From: Rehmannia glutinosa
Taxonomy: Eukaryota > Streptophyta > Magnoliopsida > Lamiales > Orobanchaceae
Direction: 5' to 3'
NCBI GenBank assembly: GCA_016081115.2
Contig: JABTTQ020002848.1
Span: 62,032-126,031 of the forward strand
Length of the DNA stretch: 64,000 nucleotides
Shown one piece after another: positions 23,486-34,123 of this stretch (the first letter of the stretch is position 1; every line of letters begins with the position of its first letter). The notes under the pieces were generated by a model. The model did no database searches. It was not told the DNA's origin and saw only the letters and a program-made list of their open reading frames with translations. A program made the translations under genes and the position numbers.

Positions 23486-24640
23486 TATAACCAAAAACAA
23501 AATCGAAGGAGGATAAAGGGCAGTCTCCTTCCTTCGTTCTCCACGCGAGATTGCCACCGCTCACCAGAGCCATTTTTCTTTCCATCCTTCAACGATGAAG
23601 GAAGACCTTCCACTAAACTATCAGGATACCCCAATCGGGTTTGTACATAATACCATCCGGACGGTGACCTTTTGATGAAGGAGTCGCCGCCGGACGAAGA
23701 GTTCATTCATCTCTTTGAACTTAGGGCGAGGTACTTCTCTAGGTGGAACATCACCACGAGGCCAATAATCCTACCCCACGTAATGGGATGCACTTGGGTT
23801 GGATGTATACCCCACTTGCAAAGCCACCGCGTGAGAAACCGGCAGCGGAAACCGATCCGAATAGAAGGTGGCGGTATGTATACCCACGCAACCCGCGGGC
23901 GGCGGATCTTGGGGACCTCGGTGCCATCCGGTACCGTAAATGGATACCACTTGGAATACGATACCTTCATTTGGAGCTCTCCCATCTCTCGGAGCATCAA
24001 CATGCTCGGGATATCGTTTATATCACTCGGCGTCCACCGAGGCTCGACACGGAGACGAGGGCCTCCTCCCGGGCCGGCCGTCGCCATTACGGTGGCTTTA
24101 TAGGCACTAGCGGCCTCTCCCGGCCGAATCGCCGGATGGTTCATCTACTCGCTCTCACGTTGTCACGCTCCGGCTCCGATGGGTTCATGTCTTCTTCTTT
24201 CTTGGCCGGCATCGTCAGAATCAACGCTGCGAGTCTTCGTCGGAACTTGCTTGCAGTCGGGTTGATACAATCGTTCCTCCTAAAGACGGCCACAGTGTCG
24301 GATTGAAGATAGTATGAGTCCGCCCAAAGACGTTCCGCCGTGGAGAATCCGGGAGAAGATATCGAATAACGCTCGGACTACGAGGCGGTGATGGCCGTCT
24401 TGGTGAGAAAGAAGCGAAGGTTCGAGAGGAGGGTCTTGATTTTAACCTCAACACTATAACTACGACTCTACTATCCTCAAAAGAAGACATTTATAGGTAA
24501 AGGGAGAGTATTTTGAAAAAAATACCTAAGTTTGAAGTCTCACGAACTTGGAAAGCCGACTCGAAACTTACGCTTCGGTTCTAGTTGCTTTAGCTCAAAG
24601 GTCAATGATTGCGAAAATGAATGATGAAGGGAAACGCGAG

Positions 24641-24649
24641 TATTTATAG
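24641..24649 (-). promoter_or_regulatory. Candidate antisense promoter (TATA)
   Basis: Minus-strand CTATCTATAAATACTCGCG is a strong plant-type TATA box about 430 bp upstream of the antisense ATG and between that ORF and the 3' LTR. Confidence 0.5.
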
Positions 24650-24978
24650 ATAGGGTTCCTCGATAGGCGCGACAATTATTCGGAAAAGACGCGCCTTTTA
24701 AAAACTCAAAAACCGTCAAACATGTCAAAAAATGTCGCGTCCCCACGCGGCAATGAGCAGAACGACCTTTCGGTTCAGCGCAAGATTGGTCCAAACACAA
24801 GATGCCACGTGTATCGTGGCTATTATGGCAACCGATTAATGCGCCGTTTCAAGCATTAATTGCCACGCGACAGGTGCCAGGAAAGAACTAAAACCTTGGA
24901 GAAATCCGTTTTCCCATTAAATGTTCATCATTAGCATTAAAGTTTAACTCCGATCTCAGAGATTCTTCTCTCGGAATT

Positions 24979-24993
24979 AAACTTGGGGGCCTT
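24979..24993 (+). promoter_or_regulatory. Gypsy-Tat polypurine tract (interrupted)
   Basis: aaacttgggggcctt immediately before the 3' LTR. It is purine-rich but broken by pyrimidines. Confidence 0.55.
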
Positions 24994-25621
24994 TGATGAT
25001 ACCCGAGCCGAGCTGTGAGAAATTAATCCACGTCATCGGCCGACACATATTGAATAGATGACCTACGGGTGACGTCAAACAAAGATGTGCGACAACACGT
25101 CACGAATTAAAGGCTCGCCGCTACCGAGCCCAACGACTATCGAGCCCAACCGCAACGCGGCTATCGAGCCCCAGAGCCCCGAGCCCAAGTTTCGAAATGA
25201 AACGCACGCGCGGAACCGTAAAAATAAATACATGCCCATGCTTGACACTTTATTGGTATCGAAGGCGCCACATGTCGGAGAATTATGGAGAGAAGTCGAC
25301 AAGTGGCAAATTTTGGTGACATGCACAACTATAGAGGACATGTGTCGTTTTTTAGCTATTTTATTAATTAATGAATAGTTAGTGCAAAGATGACTATTGT
25401 AAACCCACTTACTCAAAAAGGGTATAAAAAGTCTGAAAAGGAGGAAAGAAAGGAGGCAGATAGTAACGAACTATAAAAAAGACCGACCCCAATATTCCGG
25501 CTCGGCAAAAATACAAAAAAGGCATAATTAGCTAGAAATAAATATACGTTACGCACGTTTTCATTTCCACGTGTTAAATCTTTTACATATTTCTACTTGT
25601 TGACCAAAACGCACGTCAACA
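24994..25621 (+). repeat. Gypsy-Tat 3' LTR
   Basis: TGATGATACCCGAG...GCACGTCAACA, followed by target duplication aatgt (25622-25626). TATA at 25423-25430. Confidence 0.93.
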
Positions 25622-25626
25622 AATGT

Positions 25627-25893
25627 CATATAAAATATTTTTTTTCATTCGAATTATTTTAAAAGTTCATAGAATTTCGTTGCACGCACGTTCTTATTTC
25701 ATGCACAATTTTATTATATGAACTATGCCAAAATTGATCGCATAATCTAACAATTACCATTGTCATACTATAGACAACGTGTTCAAGAAACAATATAAAA
25801 TTGAGCATTAATAATTTTTGTGCAGTTGGTTTTTTAGAGTAATGTACATGGGCAGATCTATCTTAGGCCTAGACTCGGCTCCAACCCAGTACT
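25627..25893. other. Short AT-rich spacer
   Basis: Nothing recognisable between the Tat element and the first Sirevirus-like LTR. Confidence 0.5.
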
Positions 25894-26115
25894 TGTTAGT
25901 CCAAATGGCTACGATAATTTAGAGATGGGATGAATAGATTATGCCGATTTTTCAAATTCCGCCCTCTTCTTCGAGTGAACACGCAAAGATAAAAACTGGA
26001 AATGCGGAAAATAAACAACACACATTGATTTAAAGAGCTTCACCCCACCTAGGGACTACGTGCTCTACCACCCTAGTATATCCGGGATGAGTTTCGAAAA
26101 AGAAAAAGAAATTTT

Positions 26116-26290
26116 ATTAATTACCACAATTAATACAACACCACCTTTGAAGATTACCACAATCTTCTTACAACACCTTCAAGGAGATTACTACAATCTT
26201 CCTTCAACACCTATGAAGAGTACCACACTCTTCAACACCTACGATCACCCAAGTGTGCTCTTACCACAAGAACAACAACAAGGATATCTT
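26116..26290 (-). repeat. Mini-hairpin array in copy A LTR
   Basis: 19-nt units of 7-nt arm, 5-nt loop, 7-nt arm. Perfect units at 26116-26134 (stem ATTAATT), 26149-26167 (GAAGATT) and 26215-26233 (GAAGAGT on this strand), all with loop ACCAC here, which is GTGGT in element sense; weaker units near 26183 and 26258. The element-sense 3' arm of the last unit overlaps AATAAA. Confidence 0.85.
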
Positions 26291-26497
26291 ATTTTGGATG
26301 ATGGTAAAAATTCAAGATTACAACTCGATAATGATAATACAAATATTGAGTGCAAGTGTAATCAAGAATCAAAAGCCTAGACCTAAAGATGTGCAAGTGT
26401 AAGTACTTAGGCTAATACAACAAGAGTTTTGAGAAAGTGTTTGCTTGTAAGCTTTGCTTATGTAGTAGTGTTGTGTCTTGTTGCTCCAAATCTTTCT

Positions 26498-26506
26498 CTA
26501 TTTATA
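26498..26506 (-). promoter_or_regulatory. TATA box, copy A LTR
   Basis: Element-sense TCCTATAAATAGAG; the same motif is in copies B (30464-30456), C (36182-36174) and H (63230-63238). Confidence 0.7.
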
Positions 26507-26639
26507 GGAGAGGTCTTGTACATTGATAGGCTCCTCTTAGGGAGTTGAATCTGAAAAGAAATGCAGATTAAATCATCAATATAGCTGTTACAAATCAACT
26601 CCCTAAAACCAGGAAAAGTTGCCTCCCAAAAACTCAAAA

Positions 26640-26960
26640 ATTGTCTGAGTTTACACTGGTCAACCCATGTGGTCGACCGGTCGACCAATACAAATATTCA
26701 AAAATCAGTCCGTTGAGTTGGGTGGTCGACCGGTCGACCAAGAGTTCGACATGTACCTGCATTTTTCACAAAATGAAACAGAAGAGGACAGAGAGGCAGG
26801 GGAGGCACGGATCCTTGGGTCAACCCTTGTGGTGGACCGGTCGACCGGGGGGTCAACCCATCCCAGTACAAAGTTTGCTGAGAACATGTAATCTTAATCT
26901 CTCAGACACCGGTTGACCTTAGGGGTCGACCGGTCAGCCAATTCCAGGGAATTTTCGGTC
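26640..26960. repeat. CpG-rich palindrome island, copy A U3
   Basis: The self-complementary 16-mer ggtcgaccggtcgacc occurs exactly at 26671 and 26724; degraded forms are near 26834, 26856 and 26924. It is a GC-rich patch in an otherwise AT-rich LTR, 150-430 bp upstream of the TATA box. Confidence 0.75.
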
Positions 26961-27231
26961 CGTGAAAAAATTTTGACTTTGTTTTTCGGGCACCGCTTTA
27001 CCTTGATGGTATTCAGTAAATGTTAAAAATACTTTAAAACATGAAAATCACTATTAATATCACCCGAAATGAATTGTTTTGAAAAATCGACAAATAAACC
27101 TCAAGATAGTACTCCGAGAAATAATTTAAAATGTTTAGGAGTATCTGAATGACACTTGGAGATATTATTTTGGTGTATAAACACATTTTAAATATAATCA
27201 TTAAAATCATGATAAATATATTAATCTAACA

Positions 27232-28446
27232 AACTCCCCCTTTTGATGATTACAAACCAAAACAATTTTAGAAGATCGATTTTAAAAACAAAACGCATTT
27301 TGTCAATCAAGAAAGACAATCCATTTTAAAAGACAAGAATAGGAGCAAATATTTTTCAAAACACATTTTTAGCAAGGCTCCCCCTATCAAAATGCACAAC
27401 AAGAATAAGTAGAAGCAAACAACTTAATAAGCTAAAAGCTTAGCTTTTATAATATGAGCTCAAAATAATATGAGCTTAGAAGCTCCCCCTGTCAAGAAAC
27501 ATCATTAGACAAGCATAAAAGTCCATAATACAACCATCGGACTAAGTTACATATAAAGCTTTTGGCTTTTTCAGTCATAGCTTATAGCTTTTTCTCCGAG
27601 CTTTTTCTAGCTTCTTTGGGATTTTGAGCTCAATTCATGTTTCTCCCCCTTTGGAATCATCCAAAAGAATGTTAGCACGATAAAAACATCATAAACATAT
27701 ATCAAAGTGCGCATTTTCATCGAATTATCGAGCATTTCGAACATTTAAGCTTAAAATCCAAATAAAAGGGAAAATCGATTATAAGACTTGTAAAAGCTCA
27801 TTTGAGTAAAAAACATGATCTCTATAAACTTACAAAACTTTTAAAACTGAGATAATCATGTAAACAAAGAATTGTTCATTGAAGCATTTTATCGAGCACT
27901 TGGTGTGCGTAGAATAAAACCGAAGATGTATATAATACTTGTAAATGCAATCATGCCCAAAATATCATCACCAGCCATAAATATACAAGCATAATTCATC
28001 ATTATACATAATTTCCATCACAAATATACAATAATGCATAAAAATCCCAAAGTATAATTACTTTCTCAAGGGTTCAACCCAATTGAGATTAAAAGAGAAT
28101 TAAACTTACCAATTAATCGGAGAAGTCGGGTATCACGGATGATATACCAATAGTATAAACTCAAAAATATAGAATTTACAAGAATGAAATCATTTTGAGT
28201 GAATTGTGTGTGAAATATGCAAATGGGTTCGAGTTTGAAGAAAAGATCAAAAAATAACACAGAGAAGGACATGAGCAATTTTATCCTGCAGAGAACCTTT
28301 GGTAACCCGGTATGGTCGACGGTCGGCCGCACTGGTCAACTTTGTATGCGAAACTAAAGTCCGATTAATGTCTGTCCAAAATTTCAACCAAAAATCTGAT
28401 TTTTTACCCCTAAGTTTTAAAAACGTACAAAATACAATCATAGACC
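27232..28446 (-). other. Copy A 3' non-coding region with repeated polypurine tracts
   Basis: Between pol and the 3' LTR. In element sense AGGGGGAG-type tracts occur at about 27652-27643, 27491-27483, 27385-27378 and the terminal one next to the LTR at 27241-27232. Multiple PPTs are a reported Sirevirus feature. AGCTTTT-rich inverted segments lie at 27430-27620. A small CpG island (28305-28340) follows the pol stop. Confidence 0.7.
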
Positions 28447-29744
28447 TTATTCAATATGCATTATGCCTAAACGATCTCGTATAGAAGCAAAAGACTCGGT
28501 GGAAAGTGGTTTTGTAAAAATACCCATGAGTTGATCTTGAGATGGAACAAAAGGCATCTCAATTTTTCGTTTGGAAACACAATCCCTTACAAAATGATGA
28601 CGAACCTCAATATGTTTAGTACGGTTATGATGAATCGGGTTTTGAGCAATATTTATAGCGGACGTGTTATCACAATAAATAGGAACATTTTCGAAAGAAC
28701 ATTTGTAGTCCGTTAAGGTTTGTTTCATCCAAAGCAATTGAGTACAACAAAAGGCCGTGAAAATATATTCGACTTCGGCCGTTGATAGTGAAACACAATT
28801 TTGTTTCTTTGAAAACCAAGATACTAGGCAATTGCCCAGAAATTGACATGATCCGGAAGTACTTCTCCGATCATCAATATTTCCCGCATAGTCCGAATCA
28901 CTATATCCTTTAAGAGAAATTTTTTCATTCTTTGGATAAAATAAACCATATTGAATAGTGCATTTTCAAATATCGAAAAATTCTTTTAATCGCACTCATA
29001 TGAGATTTTTTGGGATTGCTTTGAAAACAAGCAGATAGGCATACAACATGAAGAATATCCGGTCTACTTGCGGTTAAATAAAGTAAACTACTAATCATAC
29101 TTCAATACTTGGATTCATCAACCGACTTGCCTTTTTCATCTTTGTCTAATTTGATATTGGTTGCCATTGGAGTAGTGACGGTTCTTCCTTCTTCAATGCC
29201 GAACTTCTTCAAACGTTATTTGGTATATTTTGATTGTGAAATATAAATACCTTCTTGGCATTACTTAATTTGAAGTCCAAGGAAGGAGTTGAGCTCCCCC
29301 ATCATGCTCATCTCAAATTCACCTTGCATTAACTTAGAAATTTTCTTGCACAAGGATTCATTAGTAGCACCAAAAATAATATCATCAACACAAATTTGTA
29401 CTAATAAGCAATCTTGCCCTTTTTCAAAAACAAAGAGAGTTGTATCAACTTTACCTCTTGTAAATTCATTTTGCAAAAGAAAAGAGCTAAGTCTATCATA
29501 CCATGCACGGGGTGTTTGTTTTAAACCATATAAGGCCTTTTTAAGTTTATAAACATCATTAGGCCTAGAAAATTTTCCAAACCCCGAAGGTTGTTTTACT
29601 TAGACTTCTTCTTGAATGAAACCATTTAAAAATGTAGATTTAACATCCATTTGGTAAAGCATGAAATTTTTAAAACAAGAGTAGGCAAGTAAAATACGAA
29701 TAGCTTCTAAATGTGCTACGGGTGCAAAAGTTTCATCATAATCA
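28447..29744 (-). pseudogene. pol: Copy A RT-RNase H (3' part of pol)
   Basis: Copia reverse transcriptase C-terminal two thirds and RNase H. At 29476-29261: KGQDCLLVQICVDDIIFGAT, the RT catalytic region (CVDD where YVDD is usual), then MMGELNSFLGLQIK. Degraded text from 29240 to 28740 matches copy H 60590-61100. RNase H end at 28737-28447: LLWMKQTLTDYKCSFE, VPIYCDNTSAINIAQNP, HHNRTKHIEVRHHFVRDCV, then the terminus near LGIMHIE. Interrupted at 29744 by copy B within the DYDETFAP region. Frameshifts and at least one stop make it inactive. Confidence 0.85.
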
Positions 29745-29963
29745 TGTAAGTCCAAGCGGCTACGATAATCTAGAGGGGGGTGAATATATTATCTCCATCT
29801 TTTCGATTATGCCCTCTTTTTCGAACCAAATAGGCCTAGACAACAATAAAGCTACGGAATGTAAATAACATGCATCGATTTATAGTAGTTCAACCCACCT
29901 AGGGCCTAATCTACTACCACCCCAGTATATCCAGGATGGGTTTTGAAAAAGAAAAAGAATTTT

Positions 29964-30168
29964 ATTAATTACCACAATTAATACAAATTCAACTTACAAC
30001 ACCTTGAAGAGCACCACACTCTTCTTCAACACCACCTTTGGAGATTACCACAATCTCCCTTTGAAGATTACCACAATCTTCCTTCAACGGCGCCTTTGAA
30101 GATCACCACAATCTTCAATCTTGAAGAATACCAAATTCTTCAAACACCTCAAGAGCACCACACTCTTG
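29964..30168 (-). repeat. Mini-hairpin array in copy B 3' LTR (7 units)
   Basis: Units at 29964-29982 (stem ATTAATT), 30006-30024 (GAAGAGC), 30040-30058 (GGAGATT), 30063-30081 (GAAGATT), 30098-30116 (GAAGATC), 30123-30141 (GAAGAAT, loop ACCAA) and 30150-30168 (CAAGAGC), plus strand. Four are fully complementary; the others mismatch only at the pair next to the loop. Loop ACCAC (element-sense GTGGT) is constant in six. Confidence 0.9.
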
Positions 30169-30455
30169 AAACACCTATCACCTAGATCACCCAAGTGTAT
30201 TCTTCCCACAAGAATAATCACAAGGATGTCTTGTGTTGAATGATGACAAAAATTAAGATTACAACTCAATAATGAATATTACAATTTGAGTGCAAGTGTA
30301 ATCAAGAAATAAAGCCTAGACCTCAAAATGTGAAAAAGTGAAATACTTAGGCTATAAATACAACAAGAGTGTTAAAAATGAAAGCTTGGAAATTTGCAGA
30401 TTTCTTGTTGTGTATTTGCTTGTGTTGTTGTTATCTTGTGTCTTCAATTCATCCT

Positions 30456-30464
30456 CTATTTATA
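30456..30464 (-). promoter_or_regulatory. TATA box, copy B 3' LTR
   Basis: Element-sense CTCCTATAAATAGAGG, placed between the CpG island and the hairpin array. Confidence 0.65.
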
Positions 30465-31173
30465 GGAGAGTCTTCACCAACATAAGCTCCCAACATAAGC
30501 TCCTTCTTGTTTGCTTTTGTCTACAAAAAGAGGACTACAAGATGTAGAAATATTGTACAAAAATGAAAAGTAAATCTTGCCGTCAAAGAGTTCAAACGGT
30601 ACAATTTTTCCTCGCTCACCGTGACCACGGGTGACGGTTGCCCATTTAAGATTTGAACGTTTGAAAAAAAAAAATAGTACGATCCAGTGCTGTGTCGAAG
30701 GGGGTCGACGGTCGACCGGGGTGCGACGGTCTCCGGGGGTGCGACGGTCGGCCCCTGCTGGACCGGTCCCCCTTTTCATTTTTTTTTAACTCGTAACGTT
30801 CTGTTTCAAGTTTTCTTTCTTGAGTGCAATGTCGACGCTTTGGCGGGTCGACCTCAATCTTGAAATATTGTCCGATTTTTATCAAAAATAAACTTCAAGA
30901 AATACTCCAAAAATTAGTAAAAACATTTTAAATCACTTGGGAGTATTTGGACAATATTTATAAACATTGTTTTGGTGGTAAAAACCAATTAACATAAAAA
31001 TATGTTGTCCAATATTTTATCGAATTATAAACTCTAAGAAATACTCCAAAAGTTAGTAAAAACATTTTAAAAACATTTAGGAGTATTTTGGACAACATAC
31101 ATAAACATAGTTTTGGTATAAAAACTCATTTAAACATAATCATCAAAATCTTGATAAAAACATTTATCTAACA

Positions 31174-32410
31174 AATTCCCCCTTTTTGATGATTACAAAC
31201 CAAAACAATTTTAGGAAGTAGATTTTAAAACAAAACAAATTTTCCGGTCTAAAACATCAATCCATTATAAGCAAGATTCATCATAAGTACAAACACACAA
31301 GGATAGGAGCAAATATTTTTCAAAATCATTTTTGCACAAGCTCCCCCTATCAATATGCATAACAAAGATAAGTATAAGCAAACAACTACAAGCTAAAAGC
31401 TTGAATTTTATGAGTTTAAAAGCTCCCTATGTCACAAAAGCATCATTAGTCAAGCATAGAAGTCCATAATACATCACATGGACTAAGTATTATCCATAGC
31501 TTTTGGCTTTTAAGAGCTCTAGCTTATAGCTTTTCTTGCAAGCTTATTTTTGCTTCTTTGAGTGTATAAGCGTTTTTTTGTTTCTCCCCCTTTGGAATCA
31601 TCACAAATAATGTTAGCACGATAAAAACATTATATAATTATATCAAATTCCCAAAAAATCGATTAATCGAGCATATTGAACATTTAGGATTAAATTCCGA
31701 ATAAAAGGGAAAAAATTGCTCAATTGATTTGTAAAAGCTCATTTGATTGATAAAACATGATCTCTATAAACTTATAAGACTTTTCAAATCAAGAGAATCA
31801 TGTAGGTGATGAATTTTTCATTCAAACATATTGTTGAACACTTGGTGTGCGTTATATAAAACAAGAGAAATATAACGCCTTTGTGATTCGTTTAAGCCAA
31901 AAAGTTTCATCACCAATTGCAATACAACAATATTCATTCATCACCAATCATCATATACAACATACTAATACAAGAATTTCATCAAAATAGCAAGATACAA
32001 GTACATTCTCAAGGGTTCAACCCAATTGAGATAAAAAGGAGAAATTCTTACCATTTAGTCGGTAAAAATGAGCAATGATGATGATAGTCGAGCCTCATGA
32101 AGTTCAAAATATAAAATGTATGCAATAAAATAAATTTGAAGTGAAATTTTGGTGCAAAATATGAAGGGGACGAAAAATGAGTTAAAAGGGCCAAAATGCC
32201 AAAGTCTGAGAACAGAGACGAATATAACCAAGAAACCACAGTGGGCGACCGGTCTGGGGTATGGGCGACCGGTCGAGGTGCTGGTCGACCGGTTGGCCTT
32301 ACCCCAGGTAGCCCACTGGTTCTGTTCTGTTTTGAAAAACCGAAATTTGATCCAAAAATCCGATTTTCCGCCCCTAAGTTTTAAAAACGTGCAAAATGCA
32401 AACGTAGACC
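31174..32410 (-). other. Copy B 3' non-coding region
   Basis: Collinear with 27232-28440 of copy A: terminal PPT at 31174-31190, further AGGGGGAG tracts near 31338 and 31583, AGCTTTT-rich stretch 31390-31560, and a CpG palindrome island at 32240-32320 close to the end of pol. Confidence 0.7.
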
Positions 32411-33240
32411 TCATTCAATATACATTATGTCATAATCAAGCTCGAAATGAGGTAAAAGACTCGTGGTAAATGAACAAATGTCATGAGTTATCTTTGAGAC
32501 GGAATTAAACACATCTCAAATTTTCATTTTAAGAAACACAACCCTTAGAAAAAGATATCGAATCTCAATATGTTTAGTTCGATTATGACGAACCATATTT
32601 TGAGAAATTGTAATCATCGGACTTGTTATCCCGAAAAATATGAATGTTTTAAAATTTTGGATATACAAGTCATAAGAAGAAGTGCCTTTCAAATATTTGA
32701 ATTTTTTTTTAACGACACTTTAATGAGATTCGTTGGGATAATTTTGAAGTCGAGCATATAGACATAAGGCATAGAAAATGTCAAGTCTAAAGGAATACGA
32801 AAAGTTAGTGAACATACCTCGAATATGTTTGTCAATCAATATGCCTTCCTCAACCTTTGTCAAACTTTACATTGGTAACCATAGAGGTTGAGATTATTCT
32901 TCCTTCTTCAATGCCTAACTTCTTCAAAGGTACTTTTGTATACTTTGATTGTGAATTACAACCACTTTCTTGGCATTGTTTAACTTGAAGTCCAATAAAG
33001 AAATTTTAGCTCACCCATCTTGATCATCTTGAGTTCCCCTTGCATCAACTTAGAAAATAACTTGCACAATAATTCATTAGTATCACCATAAATGATATCA
33101 TAAATTTGTACAAGTAAACAATGTTGCCCCCCTTTTTTTTAAAAAAAAAAGAGAGTAGTATAAACTTTACCTTTTGTAAATGTTACATCAAAATCAATAC
33201 CTTGACGATACTTTCGAGCTACTAACCTTGCCTTGGTCAA
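32411..33240 (-). pseudogene. pol: Copy B RNase H/RT remnant, heavily decayed
   Basis: No long ORF, but the nucleotide sequence follows copy A: 32410-32600 corresponds to 28445-28640 (RNase H end), 32880-33180 to 29150-29470 (the RT region around the catalytic motif), and 33185-33240 jumps to the RT start (compare 36885-36940). Internal deletions removed large parts of RT. Called by nucleotide similarity to neighbours, not by protein motifs. Confidence 0.6.
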
Positions 33241-34123
33241 CAAGCTTGTTCCAAAATTCAAAAAATTTCTGCAAAATCTTAATCAAGATATCTTGCACAA
33301 GAGCATAGTAATATCGAAAAATAGAGACATAATAACAAATAACACATACTATGCTTTCAAACAAATCATCAAGAGTTTCATAAAACATGTAAGTTCAAAT
33401 ATGCTCATAGGAAGCTATATAAGGTCTCTTTTGAAATTTGAAAAATTCAAGAGCATATAGTTGAGACCTCATTTTAAAAGAAGCATTTGAACAAAAGTTT
33501 AGACAAGAATAAATATGAGCAATCAAATGCATAATTCTAAGATGAGAATGAAAATCAAATGTTTTATCAAATCAAAATACAATCCTTTACAAGTATAGGA
33601 TAAAACAAGCTTTATCAAACAGTGCTTATCAAAAATCAAAAAATCCTCTAAAATATGGCACTTGTATGAAATACTTTGAAATATCTTGAAAATCAAGCAC
33701 ATAAGCATATGGCAAAAGTATATCGAGTCTATGAGATGAATAACAATGGTGAGCGTACCTCGATATCTTATGGTTCTCTCTTGAGAAAATAATGAGTGGA
33801 TAACCACTGAAGAAGATATATAAACCCTACACAATTCTTAGAACAAGTCTTGCACAGAAGAATAATTGTAATAGTATAGGCTAGAGCAATGATATATGTC
33901 ACAAGTATGCTTATGCCATAAAAATTTATAAGAGATGATAAAACACTATAATTTAAACAAATGCACAAGAGTTTTAAATATAACATGCAAGGTCCTCTTT
34001 TTTTATAAAAAAAATTTAAGAACACACAAATATATTGAAGACCTTAATTTTAAGAAATATTTGAAAACTCATTTTACAATTAAGGCACAAATAAAAACAT
34101 GCATAACAAAATAAAATGCATAT
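33241..34123 (-). other. Unassigned segment in copy B replacing protease/integrase
   Basis: AT-rich, no protein motif. Parts resemble decayed second copies of the RT sequence: 33680-33760 recalls 32745-32830, and 33835-33880 recalls 33045-33090. If so, RT sequence was duplicated in place of protease and integrase. The similarity is weak by eye. Confidence 0.35.

Larger units (their letters stand above)
21690..24650 (-). pseudogene. Antisense accessory gene of the Tat element (putative gypsy-type transposon domain), intron-containing
   Basis: Opposite to gag-pol. A TATA motif in this sense (CTATAAATA, 24649-24641) lies upstream. The first ATG (about 24212, MPAKKEEDMNPSEPERDN) is shifted from the main frame, which reads 24144-23485: DINDIPSMLML, WYPFTVPDGTEVPKI, WVYIPPPSIRIGFRCRFLTR, WGIHPTQVHPITWGRIIGLV, one in-frame TGA at 23707-23709, then SPSGWYYVQTRLGYPD and LVEGLPSSLKDGKK. 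This looks like the plant 'putative gypsy type transposon' domain (PF04195, from memory). After a GT-AG intron it continues EPGIKGGSVAHFYSKAGEHP (23403 on), an Arg/Ser-rich part, and a charged coiled-coil-like C terminus (22500-22090; KKYADLERR, YATLQGVQESLKTQADEA). Further frameshifts follow. Antisense extra ORFs are known in Tat elements; the function is unknown. Confidence 0.7.
14419..25621 (+). mobile_element. Gypsy-Tat: full-length Ty3/gypsy element of the Tat lineage
   Basis: An 11.2-kb plus-strand element with a 622-bp 5' LTR, a 628-bp 3' LTR and a 5-bp target duplication aatgt (14414-14418, 25622-25626). Internal order: PBS, gag, protease, RT, RNase H, a second archaeal-type RNase H, integrase, minisatellite, antisense gene, PPT. 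The second RNase H and the long region between integrase and 3' LTR carrying an antisense ORF and tandem repeats are known Tat-lineage traits. All sense domains are frameshifted, so the copy is old. Confidence 0.92.
25894..27231 (-). repeat. Copy A 3' LTR
   Basis: Element-sense TGTTAGATTAAT (27231) ... GGACTAACA (25894). It has the family order: CpG-rich palindrome island (26640-26960), TATA (26506-26498), hairpin array (26290-26116), AATAAA, conserved U5. The ACTAACA terminus is shared with copy H; copies B and D end in CTTACA. Confidence 0.88.
29745..31173 (-). repeat. Copy B 3' LTR
   Basis: Element-sense TGTTAGATAAATG (31173) ... GACTTACA (29745). TATA 30464-30456, hairpin array 29964-30168, CpG island about 30600-30850. 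Confidence 0.9.

Noticed and set aside
26671..26740. ggtcgaccggtcgacc as cloning-site or vector contamination
   Set aside because: It occurs in several independent element copies, in both orientations, in the same relative positions with natural variation.
29964..30168. CRISPR-like appearance of regularly spaced dyads
   Set aside because: Plant sequence, no unique spacers, and the units themselves vary in the stems; they are LTR hairpins.
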